From Minicystis rosea (lineage in GTDB: Bacteria; Myxococcota_A; Polyangia; Polyangiales; Polyangiaceae): DNA of 64,000 nt. The position numbers were made by a program, and so were the translations under genes. A model generated the notes under the pieces. The model did not search any database and was not told where the DNA came from. It saw only the letters and a program-made list of their open reading frames with translations. The first letter of the stretch is position 1. Every line of letters begins with the position of its first letter. Shown here one piece after another: positions 25,998-33,952 of the stretch. The DNA lies in the NCBI GenBank assembly GCA_001931535.1, contig CP016211.1, positions 15,913,501-15,977,500 on the forward strand, given 5' to 3'.

Positions 25998-27101
25998 ATG
26001 GTGTTGTCCTCGAGCTCTCTCCGCGCGATCCCAGTCTCCTCGCCTCGACCCCTGGAACGCTTCGCCGTGTGTGTCGCGATCGTCGCGCTCCTGGCGATGC
26101 TCGCCGCGGGCTGCGGCGGCTCGTCGCTTACGCCTGGCCCCATCGAGGATGCGGGGCCGGACACCACCGATGCTGCCCCTCACACCAGCGCCGGCACGGG
26201 CACGGGTGGTGACATGGGCACGGGCGGTGACATGGGCATGGGCGGTGGCGCGCAAGGTGGCTCGGACGCGGGCCCGGTCACCGATGGTGGAATGATCGTC
26301 GACGAGGGCACAGCCGTGCTCCCGAGCGCCGGCTGCGGTTTGGCTTCCGCGCCCACGGGGCACCTCGACGCGCAGACGACGATCGTCGACGGCATCGCTC
26401 GCTCGTACGACGTCTTCATCCCCAAGCCGTACAGCGCCGCGAAGCCCCACGCCGTCATCTTCAGCTACCACGGTGTGGGCGGCACCGCGAACACCAATCA
26501 ATTCAAGCTGGACACGTTCAGCACCGCGCATGATGGCTTCTCCATCAACGTGGCTCCGCAGGGGTGGCCCTCGCCCGAATGGAACGAGAACCACTTCGTG
26601 CCGTTCAATCTGGACGCGAGCGTCGCGGTGTTCGATCGAGTGCTCGACCACCTCGCCGCGAATTACTGCGTCGATCTGAATCGCGTCTTCGTGATCGGCC
26701 ACAGCAACGGTGGCCAGATGGCGTTCCACCTCGGCTGCCTGCGAGGCGACCGTATCCGAGCGGTGTTCCCCTCCGGCGGCCGTTGCTTCTCGTATGGGCC
26801 GGGCGTCTGCGATCCTCACCAGCCGCCGTCGAGCCAGCAGTGCAGCGGCGCCGTCATGGTCATGAGCATCATGGGTGAAGACGACGTGGAGCGCCTCGAG
26901 GACGAGGCCGCGACGGTCTCCGGGTTCCGCGAGCGGCAAGGCTGCAGCGCGAGCACGGAGCTCACCACGCCTTCTCCCTGTCTGCGCTACCAGGGCTGCA
27001 ACCCCGGAGAAGACGTCATCTCGTGCCGTATCCCGGGCCTCGCCCACGCCGTGTGGAAGGATGGTTTGGACGACATCTACGAGGTGATGATGTCGCTTTG
27101 A
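25998..27101 (+). CDS. Esterase/PHB-depolymerase-like lipoprotein
   Basis: A 367-residue secreted lipoprotein. The ATG at 25998 is preceded by GGAGG. The signal peptide ends at LAAGC and is followed by a Gly/Thr-rich linker (GTGTGGDMGTGGDMG). The catalytic domain is an alpha/beta hydrolase with the nucleophile elbow IGHSNGGQMA and a late His in IPGLAHAVWKD. The fold and the family resemble the LpqC/PHB-depolymerase and feruloyl-esterase group (IVDGIARSYDVFIP, PHAVIFSYHGVGGT). Substrate is unknown; polyester or plant-wall esters are possibilities. It is a standalone gene with palindromic sites upstream. Confidence 0.85.
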   Translation: MVLSSSSLRAIPVSSPRPLERFAVCVAIVALLAMLAAGCGGSSLTPGPIEDAGPDTTDAAPHTSAGTGTGGDMGTGGDMGMGGGAQGGSDAGPVTDGGMIVDEGTAVLPSAGCGLASAPTGHLDAQTTIVDGIARSYDVFIPKPYSAAKPHAVIFSYHGVGGTANTNQFKLDTFSTAHDGFSINVAPQGWPSPEWNENHFVPFNLDASVAVFDRVLDHLAANYCVDLNRVFVIGHSNGGQMAFHLGCLRGDRIRAVFPSGGRCFSYGPGVCDPHQPPSSQQCSGAVMVMSIMGEDDVERLEDEAATVSGFRERQGCSASTELTTPSPCLRYQGCNPGEDVISCRIPGLAHAVWKDGLDDIYEVMMSL

Positions 27102-27148
27102 GGATGGTCGATGATGGATTCGCGTGCCCGCAGGCCGCCGCCGAAGGA

Positions 27149-27952
27149 TCAGGGCGGTGCGTCCGAGAGCGCCTTGTCACAGTCGGCGTCCGAGAGGGCC
27201 TTTTGCGTCTTCCCTTGTTCGTTCACGATCTCGCACTTCGTGATGACGCCCGGACGATAAGTCGGTGACTTCGGCGAATCGTACGTGTGCCACACGCGCA
27301 GGAGCTTCCCCGCATGGACGCCCGCAGCGACGGGCCGCACCGACCCCCACGCGAGGAGGCTGCGCTTCTCGGTCTGGAGATCGACCTGCCACGTGAGCTG
27401 CGGCGGCGCGCCCACGCCCATCAACGTGCTCGTGAAATACACCCTGTCCCCCTTCGCGGAGAACCAGAGATCGCTCACTTCCCAGAGCGACTTCTCCAGG
27501 GTCTTGAGCTGATTGGGCGTGAGCACCTTCCCAGGAAAGCCGGCGAGGATCGGAGTGATCTCCTTCATGATCGTGCTCTGCTGCTGCAAGTCGGCGCTGT
27601 TGAGCTGCAGCAGCACCGTGTGTGTCTGCCCTTTACGAATGCAGAGGACCTGCGCGTGCAGGGATTCGGATTCGACGAGGCTGACCCCCATGTCCCCGAC
27701 GGCGCTCCGGGCGGTGGAGACCACCTCGCCGGCGCAGGGGCCTGTCGTCGGCGGATTGGGGGCGCTCGCGGCCGGAGGCGCCGGACTCGCGGGCGCGTCG
27801 CCGGGGCTCGGCGCGCTGGAGAGGGCCGGCGCGCTGGAGGGGGCCGGCGCGTCGGCGGGAGCGACCGCCAACGTGATGTTCGCCGGCGCCGGAGTCCCCG
27901 AGCACGCGAGCGAAAGCGAGAGCGCGACCAAGCCCGCCACGCGGGCACGCAC
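27149..27952 (-). CDS. Hypothetical lipoprotein
   Basis: A protein of about 267 residues. The start is inferred as a GTG (27952) just before the signal peptide VRARVAGLVALSLSLACSGT, because upstream frame residues lack signal features; a GTG four codons later is also possible. The lipobox is SLAC. An Ala/Pro-rich linker follows, and then a folded domain (VVSTARSAVGDMGVSLVE, LNSADLQQQSTIMKEITPIL, LWFSAKGDRVYFTSTLMGVG) that I cannot assign. The C-terminus is Cys- and charged-rich (GVITKCEIVNEQGKTQKAL). Upstream is the hairpin-repeat array at 28215-28410. Confidence 0.55.
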   Translation of the reverse strand: MRARVAGLVALSLSLACSGTPAPANITLAVAPADAPAPSSAPALSSAPSPGDAPASPAPPAASAPNPPTTGPCAGEVVSTARSAVGDMGVSLVESESLHAQVLCIRKGQTHTVLLQLNSADLQQQSTIMKEITPILAGFPGKVLTPNQLKTLEKSLWEVSDLWFSAKGDRVYFTSTLMGVGAPPQLTWQVDLQTEKRSLLAWGSVRPVAAGVHAGKLLRVWHTYDSPKSPTYRPGVITKCEIVNEQGKTQKALSDADCDKALSDAPP

Positions 27953-28214
27953 GCCGAACGGCGGATCGGGGCACTTCACGGGCGCGACGCTAAAGCACGC
28001 GTCTCGGCATTTCAACGGGCCGGCGCTGCGGCGCTCGCCGGCGATCACCGTGCGCGCGAGGCGAAGCGAGGCCGGCGCGAAGAGCGGTGGTTTCTCAGGC
28101 ATGCCGGGCGGAAGGGCGGAGGCGGATCCGGCTCGGGCACGTGTATTTGTCCCGAGAGGAGGAGCCAGAGGTCCTTTGGTAAGGACCCTGGGGTCCTTAC
28201 GAAGGGGGAGCGCG

Positions 28215-28410
28215 GTCTCAGCCAACGGGCACCGCTGCCCCTTGCCAGAGGCAGCCTGATCTCAGCCAACGGGCGCCGCTGCCCCTTGCCAGAGGCAGCC
28301 TGATCTCAGCCAACGGGCGCCGTCGCCCTTTGCAAGACGCGGCGCGGTCTCAGCCAACGGGCACCGCCGCCCTTGGCCGAGGGCAGCAGCGTCTCGGGCA
28401 ACGGTCGAAG
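28215..28410. repeat. Five-unit tandem hairpin array, period about 44 bases
   Basis: Units begin with TCTCAGCCAACGGGC at 28215, 28260, 28304 and 28348, plus a decayed unit at 28392. Each contains a hairpin such as GCTGCC/GGCAGC. The loop and stem vary but pairing is retained (for example GCCGCCC/GGGCAGC with one G-T pair in the fourth unit), which suggests selection for structure. It lies between two minus-strand lipoprotein genes. It has no spacers, so it is not CRISPR. Confidence 0.85.
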
Positions 28411-28458
28411 GGCTCGCGCCGCTTCTCACGGCGCATGAGCCTGCGCGCGCAGCCGTGA

Positions 28459-29619
28459 TCACTGCCCCTCGCCCGCGACCTTCAGCTTCAGCGGACCGCG
28501 CGCGGCGTGGAGCACCCTGGCCGTCCCGTACCTCGTCTTGGTGGTCACGGTCCAGTACGCGACCCCGTCCTGCGCGGCCTCGAGCGTGATGTCGTCGCTG
28601 CTCTCGACGATCGTCTCGCAGCCTCTCGCCTCGCGGCACCAGCGGAGCGCGCTCGCGGTTTCGTCGCCGCGATCGTGCGGATGGGTGTGCTCACGCCACG
28701 CCACGCCCCCGGGGAACGCGCGCAGCTCGCGCACCGGATCCCATCCGAGCCCCGAATGCGCCACGGGGGCGACGAGCGTGACGGCGGTGCTGCCTTTGGG
28801 GAGGCGCTCGATGCCGCGCATGCCGGCGACGTAGACGTCGCGCGGGCCGAGCGCGATCCGGAAGGCGGAAGTGCCGAGCGCGACGCGCATGCCGCCTCGG
28901 AGCGGTACGCGCTCGAGCCCCGAGTCACCGGCGAAATACGCGTCCGTCGCGTCGCACGCGAGCGCGTCTCCCTGCACGTGCCCGAAAGGCACGAGCACCG
29001 TGCGGGGGCCACCCGCCTTCGGTATGCGCACGACAGCGCGCTCCGCGTGCCCCGGCCCTGGACGGGCGACGACCGCACAGAGGCTGTCGCCCGCGCTCGC
29101 GGCGAGGGAGAGCGCCCACTCTCCTTCCTCGAGGAAGGAGAGGTAATCGACGTCGCCGCGAACGCGGTCGAAGCGCGTGATCACCGCCCGGTCGGGCGTC
29201 CCCGTGACGAGGCCGAACAACCGATCCTCATCGGTGTCGAGCGCGAGCAGGCTGAACGGTGAGAAGCTCGCGAAGCAGGTCGGTGGACCACCCTGCTTCG
29301 GCAAACGGCAGACCGACTCGACGTGCCCGCGCGGGCCGGCGCCGTAGAAGATCGCTTCGCCTACCACCGCGATGGGACCGAGCCCCGCGGTATCGCCGAG
29401 CAACATGCGCGGCCCCTCCGCCGGCGACGCAGGGACGGGTGCGCCGATGCACCGCCCCTCGCTCGACGCTTCGGGCGGCGCGCAGCTCGCGCTGCCGCGG
29501 TTGATGCGCTCCTGGCGCGGATGCCAGGTGCCTGCGGGTTTCGCCGGAGCACAGGCGGCGAGCGCGAAAGCGCACCCCAGCGCGAACACGCGGCGTCGAG
29601 ATCGGTGCGGGGAGGTCAC
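28459..29619 (-). CDS. Beta-propeller-like lipoprotein
   Basis: A 386-residue lipoprotein, GTG start at 29619 (weak ribosome site). The signal peptide ends at LAAC. The body repeats blades of the form AEGPRMLLGDTAGLGPIAVV, SVCRLPKQGGPPTCFAS, VVRIPKAGGPRTVLVPF and GIERLPKGSTAVTL. The (I/L)PKxGG motif matches the gene at 13739, so both belong to one expanded surface family. Function unknown. It lies upstream of the hairpin array. Confidence 0.7.
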   Translation of the reverse strand: MTSPHRSRRRVFALGCAFALAACAPAKPAGTWHPRQERINRGSASCAPPEASSEGRCIGAPVPASPAEGPRMLLGDTAGLGPIAVVGEAIFYGAGPRGHVESVCRLPKQGGPPTCFASFSPFSLLALDTDEDRLFGLVTGTPDRAVITRFDRVRGDVDYLSFLEEGEWALSLAASAGDSLCAVVARPGPGHAERAVVRIPKAGGPRTVLVPFGHVQGDALACDATDAYFAGDSGLERVPLRGGMRVALGTSAFRIALGPRDVYVAGMRGIERLPKGSTAVTLVAPVAHSGLGWDPVRELRAFPGGVAWREHTHPHDRGDETASALRWCREARGCETIVESSDDITLEAAQDGVAYWTVTTKTRYGTARVLHAARGPLKLKVAGEGQ

Positions 29620-29786
29620 GAGCGCGAGAGCATACAGGGGCAGGCCAAACGCGTGGACGAAGGCGCGAGGAGCTTACCGAGCATCGTTTTCGCGCCGAGC
29701 ATACCCGCGGTGATGACCGTCCGAGCATCGAACCGCGGAGAGCGGCGATCTCCACCCCGCGGCGCCGCCGCTCCCCGCGCGCTCGT

Positions 29787-30074
29787 CTACGGGACGATGC
29801 CGACGCATTCGGACGCGCACTTGAACGTCGCCGAGACGCAGGTCTCGTCGTCGATGCAGGTCGAGCAGATGTCCGTCTTCTTGTCGAAGTCCTTGTCGTT
29901 GTCGGCGTTGGACCGGCAGCGGGACTGGCAGGCGGCCGTGTCGTAGTCCTGGTCGAAGCACGACTGGTAGCGGTCGCAGATGGCGTTGCAGTCGAGGGCG
30001 TTGTCGATGACGGAGCACGCTCCGAAGAGGATCGAGGACGCCGCAACCACGGCCGCTAGGGCGATGATCTTCAT
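29787..30074 (-). CDS. Small Cys-rich lipoprotein
   Basis: A 95-residue lipoprotein. The ATG at 30074 follows AGAGGT. The signal peptide ends at LFGAC. The mature chain has ten further cysteines (CNAICDRYQSC, CQSRC, CSTC, CVSATFKCASEC), a pattern common in small secreted Myxococcota proteins. Disulfide-rich folding in the envelope is inferred. No function known. Confidence 0.75.
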   Translation of the reverse strand: MKIIALAAVVAASSILFGACSVIDNALDCNAICDRYQSCFDQDYDTAACQSRCRSNADNDKDFDKKTDICSTCIDDETCVSATFKCASECVGIVP

Positions 30075-30347
30075 GAGAATGACCTCTCGCTGGGTGAGGG
30101 AAGTGTCGGCGGCGGCCCCATGGCCACCGGCCTCTCGACGAGGCACACGGCCCTTCAGCAAGGGAGGCGCCACCGCGGAATCGCGTGGATTTCACGCACG
30201 CGCCGGGGGCGTGTGTGTGGCGGTTCTGCACGAGTGAGGCGAGGCGGAGCCTCAGCGTGCCGGGGTCACACCGCGTGGGAGCGCATGTGGCCGCGCTTCG
30301 GGCGGGCAGCATCGCGCGGCGCACGCGATGCTTCTTCGGTCACATCT

Positions 30348-31265
30348 TCAGTCGTAGGCATCGACGTCGGCGTCGAGCTTCGGATAGCGGCTCCGCAGAG
30401 CGTCGACGCTCCCACGCGGAGCGCTCCGGACCCGCAGGTCGAGCCGAGCGAGCCGCGGCCTCGAGCGCCCATCGACGAGGGCGTCGAGGAGGCCCTTGGA
30501 AATGTCGGCCCCGCGCGCGACGAGGGTGAGCTCACGCAGCGCCGGCATCGCCCGCGCCGCAAGGGCGCGAATCCACGCCTGGCTATCGCCGGTCGGCATG
30601 AGGTGGAGCTCGAGCGTCTCGAGCTGTTCGAGCAAACCCGTCGACGAAAGCCAGGTCATCCACGCGCCGGAGGGCTGGATCGGCCGCAGGCACAACCTCC
30701 GCAACCGGGGAACCCGCGCGGGCTCGAGCAGCCCGGCGAGCTCTTCTCCGGCGAGCGGCGCTTCGTCCTCGAGATCCAACCTCTCGAGCGCGCCCGTCCA
30801 GCGAGCGTGCGCGAGCCGTTTGATCACGCCGTCGAGTCGAGCGGTGCTGCGTAGGGAGAGGAATTCGAGCTTGGTCCAGGCGACGCCTTCGGGAAAGAGG
30901 GCTTCGACGCCTCCCTCCACGAAGCACTCGAACAGAGACAGCTCGCGCAGCCCGGCCGCGCGGCGGACGATCTGGGCGACAGCGCCGTGGCCGAAGTGGT
31001 GATTGTCGACCACGATGCCGTCGAACAGCTCCGCACGTCGATCCGGCGCGCCGCGCTCGAGGAGCGCAAGCCAGCTCGACGCAAACGTGGTGCGGCGGGG
31101 GCCCTCCGCGCTCGCGGCGATCTGCGCTTCCAGCCAGGCGAGGGCGGGCCCGCGCTCGGCCTCGGGCAACGCATTCACCGCATGCTCGACGACGTACCAA
31201 GGCCGGCGCGTGGGACCGAGAAACTCGGACCAGGCCGTGACCAGGCTCGGCCACGACGCGCTCAT
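30348..31265 (-). CDS. Leucine-rich-repeat-like protein
   Basis: A 305-residue protein with ATG at 31265. The body contains leucine-rich-repeat-like strands (LRELSLFECFVEGGV, LEFLSLRSTARLDGV, LERLDLEDEAPL, LRRLCLRPIQPSG, LETLELHLMPTGD, LRELTLVARGADI). Such cytoplasmic LRR proteins, often with a small TIGR02996-type N-terminal domain, are frequent in Polyangiales. The N-terminus (WYVVEHAVNALPEAERGPAL) is helical. Partner unknown. Confidence 0.75.
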   Translation of the reverse strand: MSASWPSLVTAWSEFLGPTRRPWYVVEHAVNALPEAERGPALAWLEAQIAASAEGPRRTTFASSWLALLERGAPDRRAELFDGIVVDNHHFGHGAVAQIVRRAAGLRELSLFECFVEGGVEALFPEGVAWTKLEFLSLRSTARLDGVIKRLAHARWTGALERLDLEDEAPLAGEELAGLLEPARVPRLRRLCLRPIQPSGAWMTWLSSTGLLEQLETLELHLMPTGDSQAWIRALAARAMPALRELTLVARGADISKGLLDALVDGRSRPRLARLDLRVRSAPRGSVDALRSRYPKLDADVDAYD

Positions 31266-31456
31266 GCGTCCACCGACACGCCGAGCCCGACGAGATCAGG
31301 CCCAATCGACACGAGACCTTCGCGCATCGCTCCGTGATTCGCCCTTCACCGGGCGAAGGTCAAGTTTCTCTTCTCGCGATCACGATCGGTGCGTGCCCGT
31401 CGATCCTCTCGAGGATCTGCTCGCCGGCTGAACGTCCGTAGGTAGAGTGAGGGCCC

Positions 31457-32293
31457 ATGTCTCGTGTGCGTCTCCTCGCCCTTGCCTCGCTCACCTTCGT
31501 GGCCTGCACGAAGGCTTCAGTCCCCGCGGCCTCCGCACCAACCTCCGCCGGCGCTCCCGCGACTTCCGTCGCCGCGCCGCCGCCTCCGTTGCCGCAGGAA
31601 GGGCGCATCGCCGACGAGGATGTCGCGCGCGTCGTCGCCGAGAACGCGCCCGCGACGCGCCAGTGCTACGAGCGCGCCCTCGCGCGCGATCTCACGCTCG
31701 AAGGCGCGGTCAGCGCTCGCCTCTCGGTGAACCGTGACGGCGCGGTGACCGCGGTCGAGGACGTCGGATCCACGCTCGCCGACGCGGAGGCCGTGCGCTG
31801 CGTGCTCGATGTCGCCGCCAAGCTCCGCTTTCCTCCGCCGGGCGGCGAGAAGGCCACGGTGACGGTCCCGTTCTCTTTCTCCACCGGCGCGACCGGCGAG
31901 ATCAAGGGCATGGCTCACGGCTGCCGCGTCCGCGAGTCCCACCGAGAGGGGGCGCTCGTGAACGTCGTCGTCTGCAAGACACGAATCGTCGGCGTGAGCG
32001 ACAGCGCCGGCGAGGCGAGCGCGGTCGGACCGTCGCTGTGCGACAAGTCCGCCGGAGAGACGTTCAAGTGCGGCAAGCCGCTCATCGGGGGCAAACGCTG
32101 CTGGGACCTCGTGGGGGTCGAGGAGGGAAAGTGGGTCCGCACGCTCGTCACCTCCCCAGCGCCCGGCCGCGTGCGCAACATCGCGTGCACCGATCTCGCG
32201 TCCGCCGCGCCCTCCGCGTGGTGCAATGCGATGATTGACAGTCTCGCGCGTGGCAAGGGCGCGCTCGAGGCCCTCCAGGCCGTGGGGCCGTGA
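31457..32293 (+). CDS. AgmX/PglI C-terminal-domain lipoprotein
   Basis: A 278-residue lipoprotein, ATG at 31457 after GTGAGGG. Lipobox FVAC. An Ala/Pro linker is followed by a TonB-C/AgmX-PglI-like domain (RQCYERALARDLTLEGAVSA, RFPPPGGEKATVTVPFSF). The second half (about 150-278) is a Cys-containing domain (GCRVRESHREG, CGKPLIGGKRCWDLVGVEEG, WCNAMIDSL) with four to six cysteines. The gene at 58582 has the same two-domain order, so it is a conserved family. It is the first gene of the signalling block, with a palindrome-rich terminator region at 32407-32474 after it. Confidence 0.8.
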   Translation: MSRVRLLALASLTFVACTKASVPAASAPTSAGAPATSVAAPPPPLPQEGRIADEDVARVVAENAPATRQCYERALARDLTLEGAVSARLSVNRDGAVTAVEDVGSTLADAEAVRCVLDVAAKLRFPPPGGEKATVTVPFSFSTGATGEIKGMAHGCRVRESHREGALVNVVVCKTRIVGVSDSAGEASAVGPSLCDKSAGETFKCGKPLIGGKRCWDLVGVEEGKWVRTLVTSPAPGRVRNIACTDLASAAPSAWCNAMIDSLARGKGALEALQAVGP

Positions 32294-32406
32294 CGCAGGC
32301 AATCACTCGGTTCGCCCCAGCCTGGACGTGAGTTGATCGCCGCGGAAGAGAGGCCGTCGTCGTCGTCAATACGCGCATCGATGAGGCCGTTCGACGGCCC
32401 GAGGCC

Positions 32407-32474
32407 CGGAAAACCGTGAATGACGTGCATCGAGCGCTCGATGCGCGACATTCACGCTCAGCCGTCGGTTTTCG
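32407..32474. repeat. Nested palindromes downstream of the AgmX/PglI lipoprotein gene
   Basis: The perfect 18-base palindrome GCATCGAGCGCTCGATGC (32427-32444) is nested within GTGAATG/CATTCAC (32416-32422 and 32449-32455) and within GAAAACCG/CGGTTTTC (32409-32416 and 32466-32473). It sits between the stop at 32293 and the activator start at 32579. It may terminate transcription or bind a regulator of the activator gene. Confidence 0.7.
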
Positions 32475-32578
32475 ACTGCGACCGGCCCCGCTTCACCTCC
32501 GGTAGCTCCGCCGGCTCGAGCCTCGGGAAGCGCGCCCGCTCCGTTCTCGCCGAGCACCAGTGCTATCGTCGCTCGCGG

Positions 32579-33931
32579 ATGGACGTCCGGCGCACCACGA
32601 ACAAGATGGACGTCGCGCCCGCCGCCCGGACGTGCCGGATGCGCGTCATCCACGGCGCCGAGGCGGGCACCGAGGCGCAGGTGCCTGGGGTCGGGGTGGT
32701 GATCGGCGCGGATGCGGGCGCGGATGTGGTCCTCACCGATCCCTCGGTTTCGCGGCGCCATTGCAGCGTGCGGCCGACCCCGCAGGGGTTCGAGGTCAAA
32801 GACCTCGGGTCGCGCAATGGCACCTTCCTCGACAACATCTCGGTCACGCGGGCCATCGTCCCCGTGGGCGCGGTGATCCGGGTGGGGTCGACGTTGCTCC
32901 AGCTCGTGCCGGCGGAGGAGCCGGTGGTGATCGCGCCCAGCGAGCGCAGCTCGTTCGGCGCGATGTGCGGCGGGAGCCTCGCGATGCGGCAGGTCTATGC
33001 GCTTCTGGAGCGCGCCAGCCTGTCGAGCGCGCCGGTCCTTCTTCTCGGCGAGAGCGGCACGGGGAAGGAGCTCGCGGCCCGCGCGGTGCACGAGAACAGC
33101 CCGCGGCGCGAGGGGCCCTTCGTGGTCTTCGACTGCGGGGCCGCGAGCGAGAGCCTCATCGAGAGCGACCTGTTCGGGCACGTGAAGGGCGCCTTCACGG
33201 GGGCCGAGGGCAACCGGGCCGGCGCGTTCGAGCGGGCGCATGGGGGGACGCTGTTTCTCGACGAGATCGGCGATCTCCCGCTCGCGCTCCAGCCCAAGCT
33301 GCTCCGCTTGCTCGAGGCCGGCGAGGCCATGCCCCTCGGCGGCAGGAAGCACGAGAAGTTCGATGTGCGCGTCGTGGCCGCCACCCACCGCGATCTCGCC
33401 GTCGAGGTGAGCCGCGGCGCGTTCCGAGGCGATCTCTACTACCGGCTCGCGGTGGTCGAGGTGCACCTCCCTCCGTTGCGGCAGCGCATCGAGGACGTGG
33501 AGTCGCTGGCCCAGGGCTTTCTCGCGCGCGAGGGCGCCCCCGAGGGCGCGCTCCGTTCGCCCAACCTCGATCGGCTCCTCGCCTACGGCTGGCCGGGGAA
33601 CGTGCGCGAGCTGCGCAACGTCATCGCGCGCGCCGTGGCGCTCGCCGCCCCCGGTGCGCGCTTCGCGCGGATGCCCATCCTGCTCGCCGGGGCCTCCACC
33701 ACGCTTCGCAGCGAGGCCCCCGTCGCCACCGCGGACGTGCCTTATCACGAGGCGAAGGCCGAGGTGTTGAACCGCTTCGAGCGCGACTACCTGCGTGATC
33801 TGCTGGCGCGATCGGGCCACAACGTGGCGCAGGCCGCGCGGCACGCCGGGGTGGGGCGCAAGCTGCTCTACAGCATGCTGAGCCGCACCGGCCTCGCGGC
33901 CGGCCTGCGCGCCCCCGACGATGATGCCTGA
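32579..33931 (+). CDS. Sigma-54-dependent activator with N-terminal FHA domain
   Basis: A 450-residue enhancer-binding protein. The start ATG at 32579 follows the terminator-like palindrome region; a longer frame upstream crosses it and is rejected. The FHA domain spans about 38-105 (SRRH at 58-61, SRNG at 78-81) and binds phosphothreonine. The AAA+ domain has Walker A GESGTGKE (157-164), GAFTGA (204-209) and Walker B GGTLFLDEI (222-230). The C-terminus is a Fis-type HTH (about 410-434). FHA input means activation by a Ser/Thr kinase rather than a receiver domain; the kinase gene follows 21 bases later. Its promoter target is likely the sigma-54 site at 35896. Confidence 0.95.
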   Translation: MDVRRTTNKMDVAPAARTCRMRVIHGAEAGTEAQVPGVGVVIGADAGADVVLTDPSVSRRHCSVRPTPQGFEVKDLGSRNGTFLDNISVTRAIVPVGAVIRVGSTLLQLVPAEEPVVIAPSERSSFGAMCGGSLAMRQVYALLERASLSSAPVLLLGESGTGKELAARAVHENSPRREGPFVVFDCGAASESLIESDLFGHVKGAFTGAEGNRAGAFERAHGGTLFLDEIGDLPLALQPKLLRLLEAGEAMPLGGRKHEKFDVRVVAATHRDLAVEVSRGAFRGDLYYRLAVVEVHLPPLRQRIEDVESLAQGFLAREGAPEGALRSPNLDRLLAYGWPGNVRELRNVIARAVALAAPGARFARMPILLAGASTTLRSEAPVATADVPYHEAKAEVLNRFERDYLRDLLARSGHNVAQAARHAGVGRKLLYSMLSRTGLAAGLRAPDDDA

Positions 33932-33952
33932 CCGCGGCGCGTGGCTCGGCCC

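Noticed and set aside
28215..28410. Possible CRISPR array
   Set aside because: Units are directly adjacent without unique spacers, and no cas gene is near.
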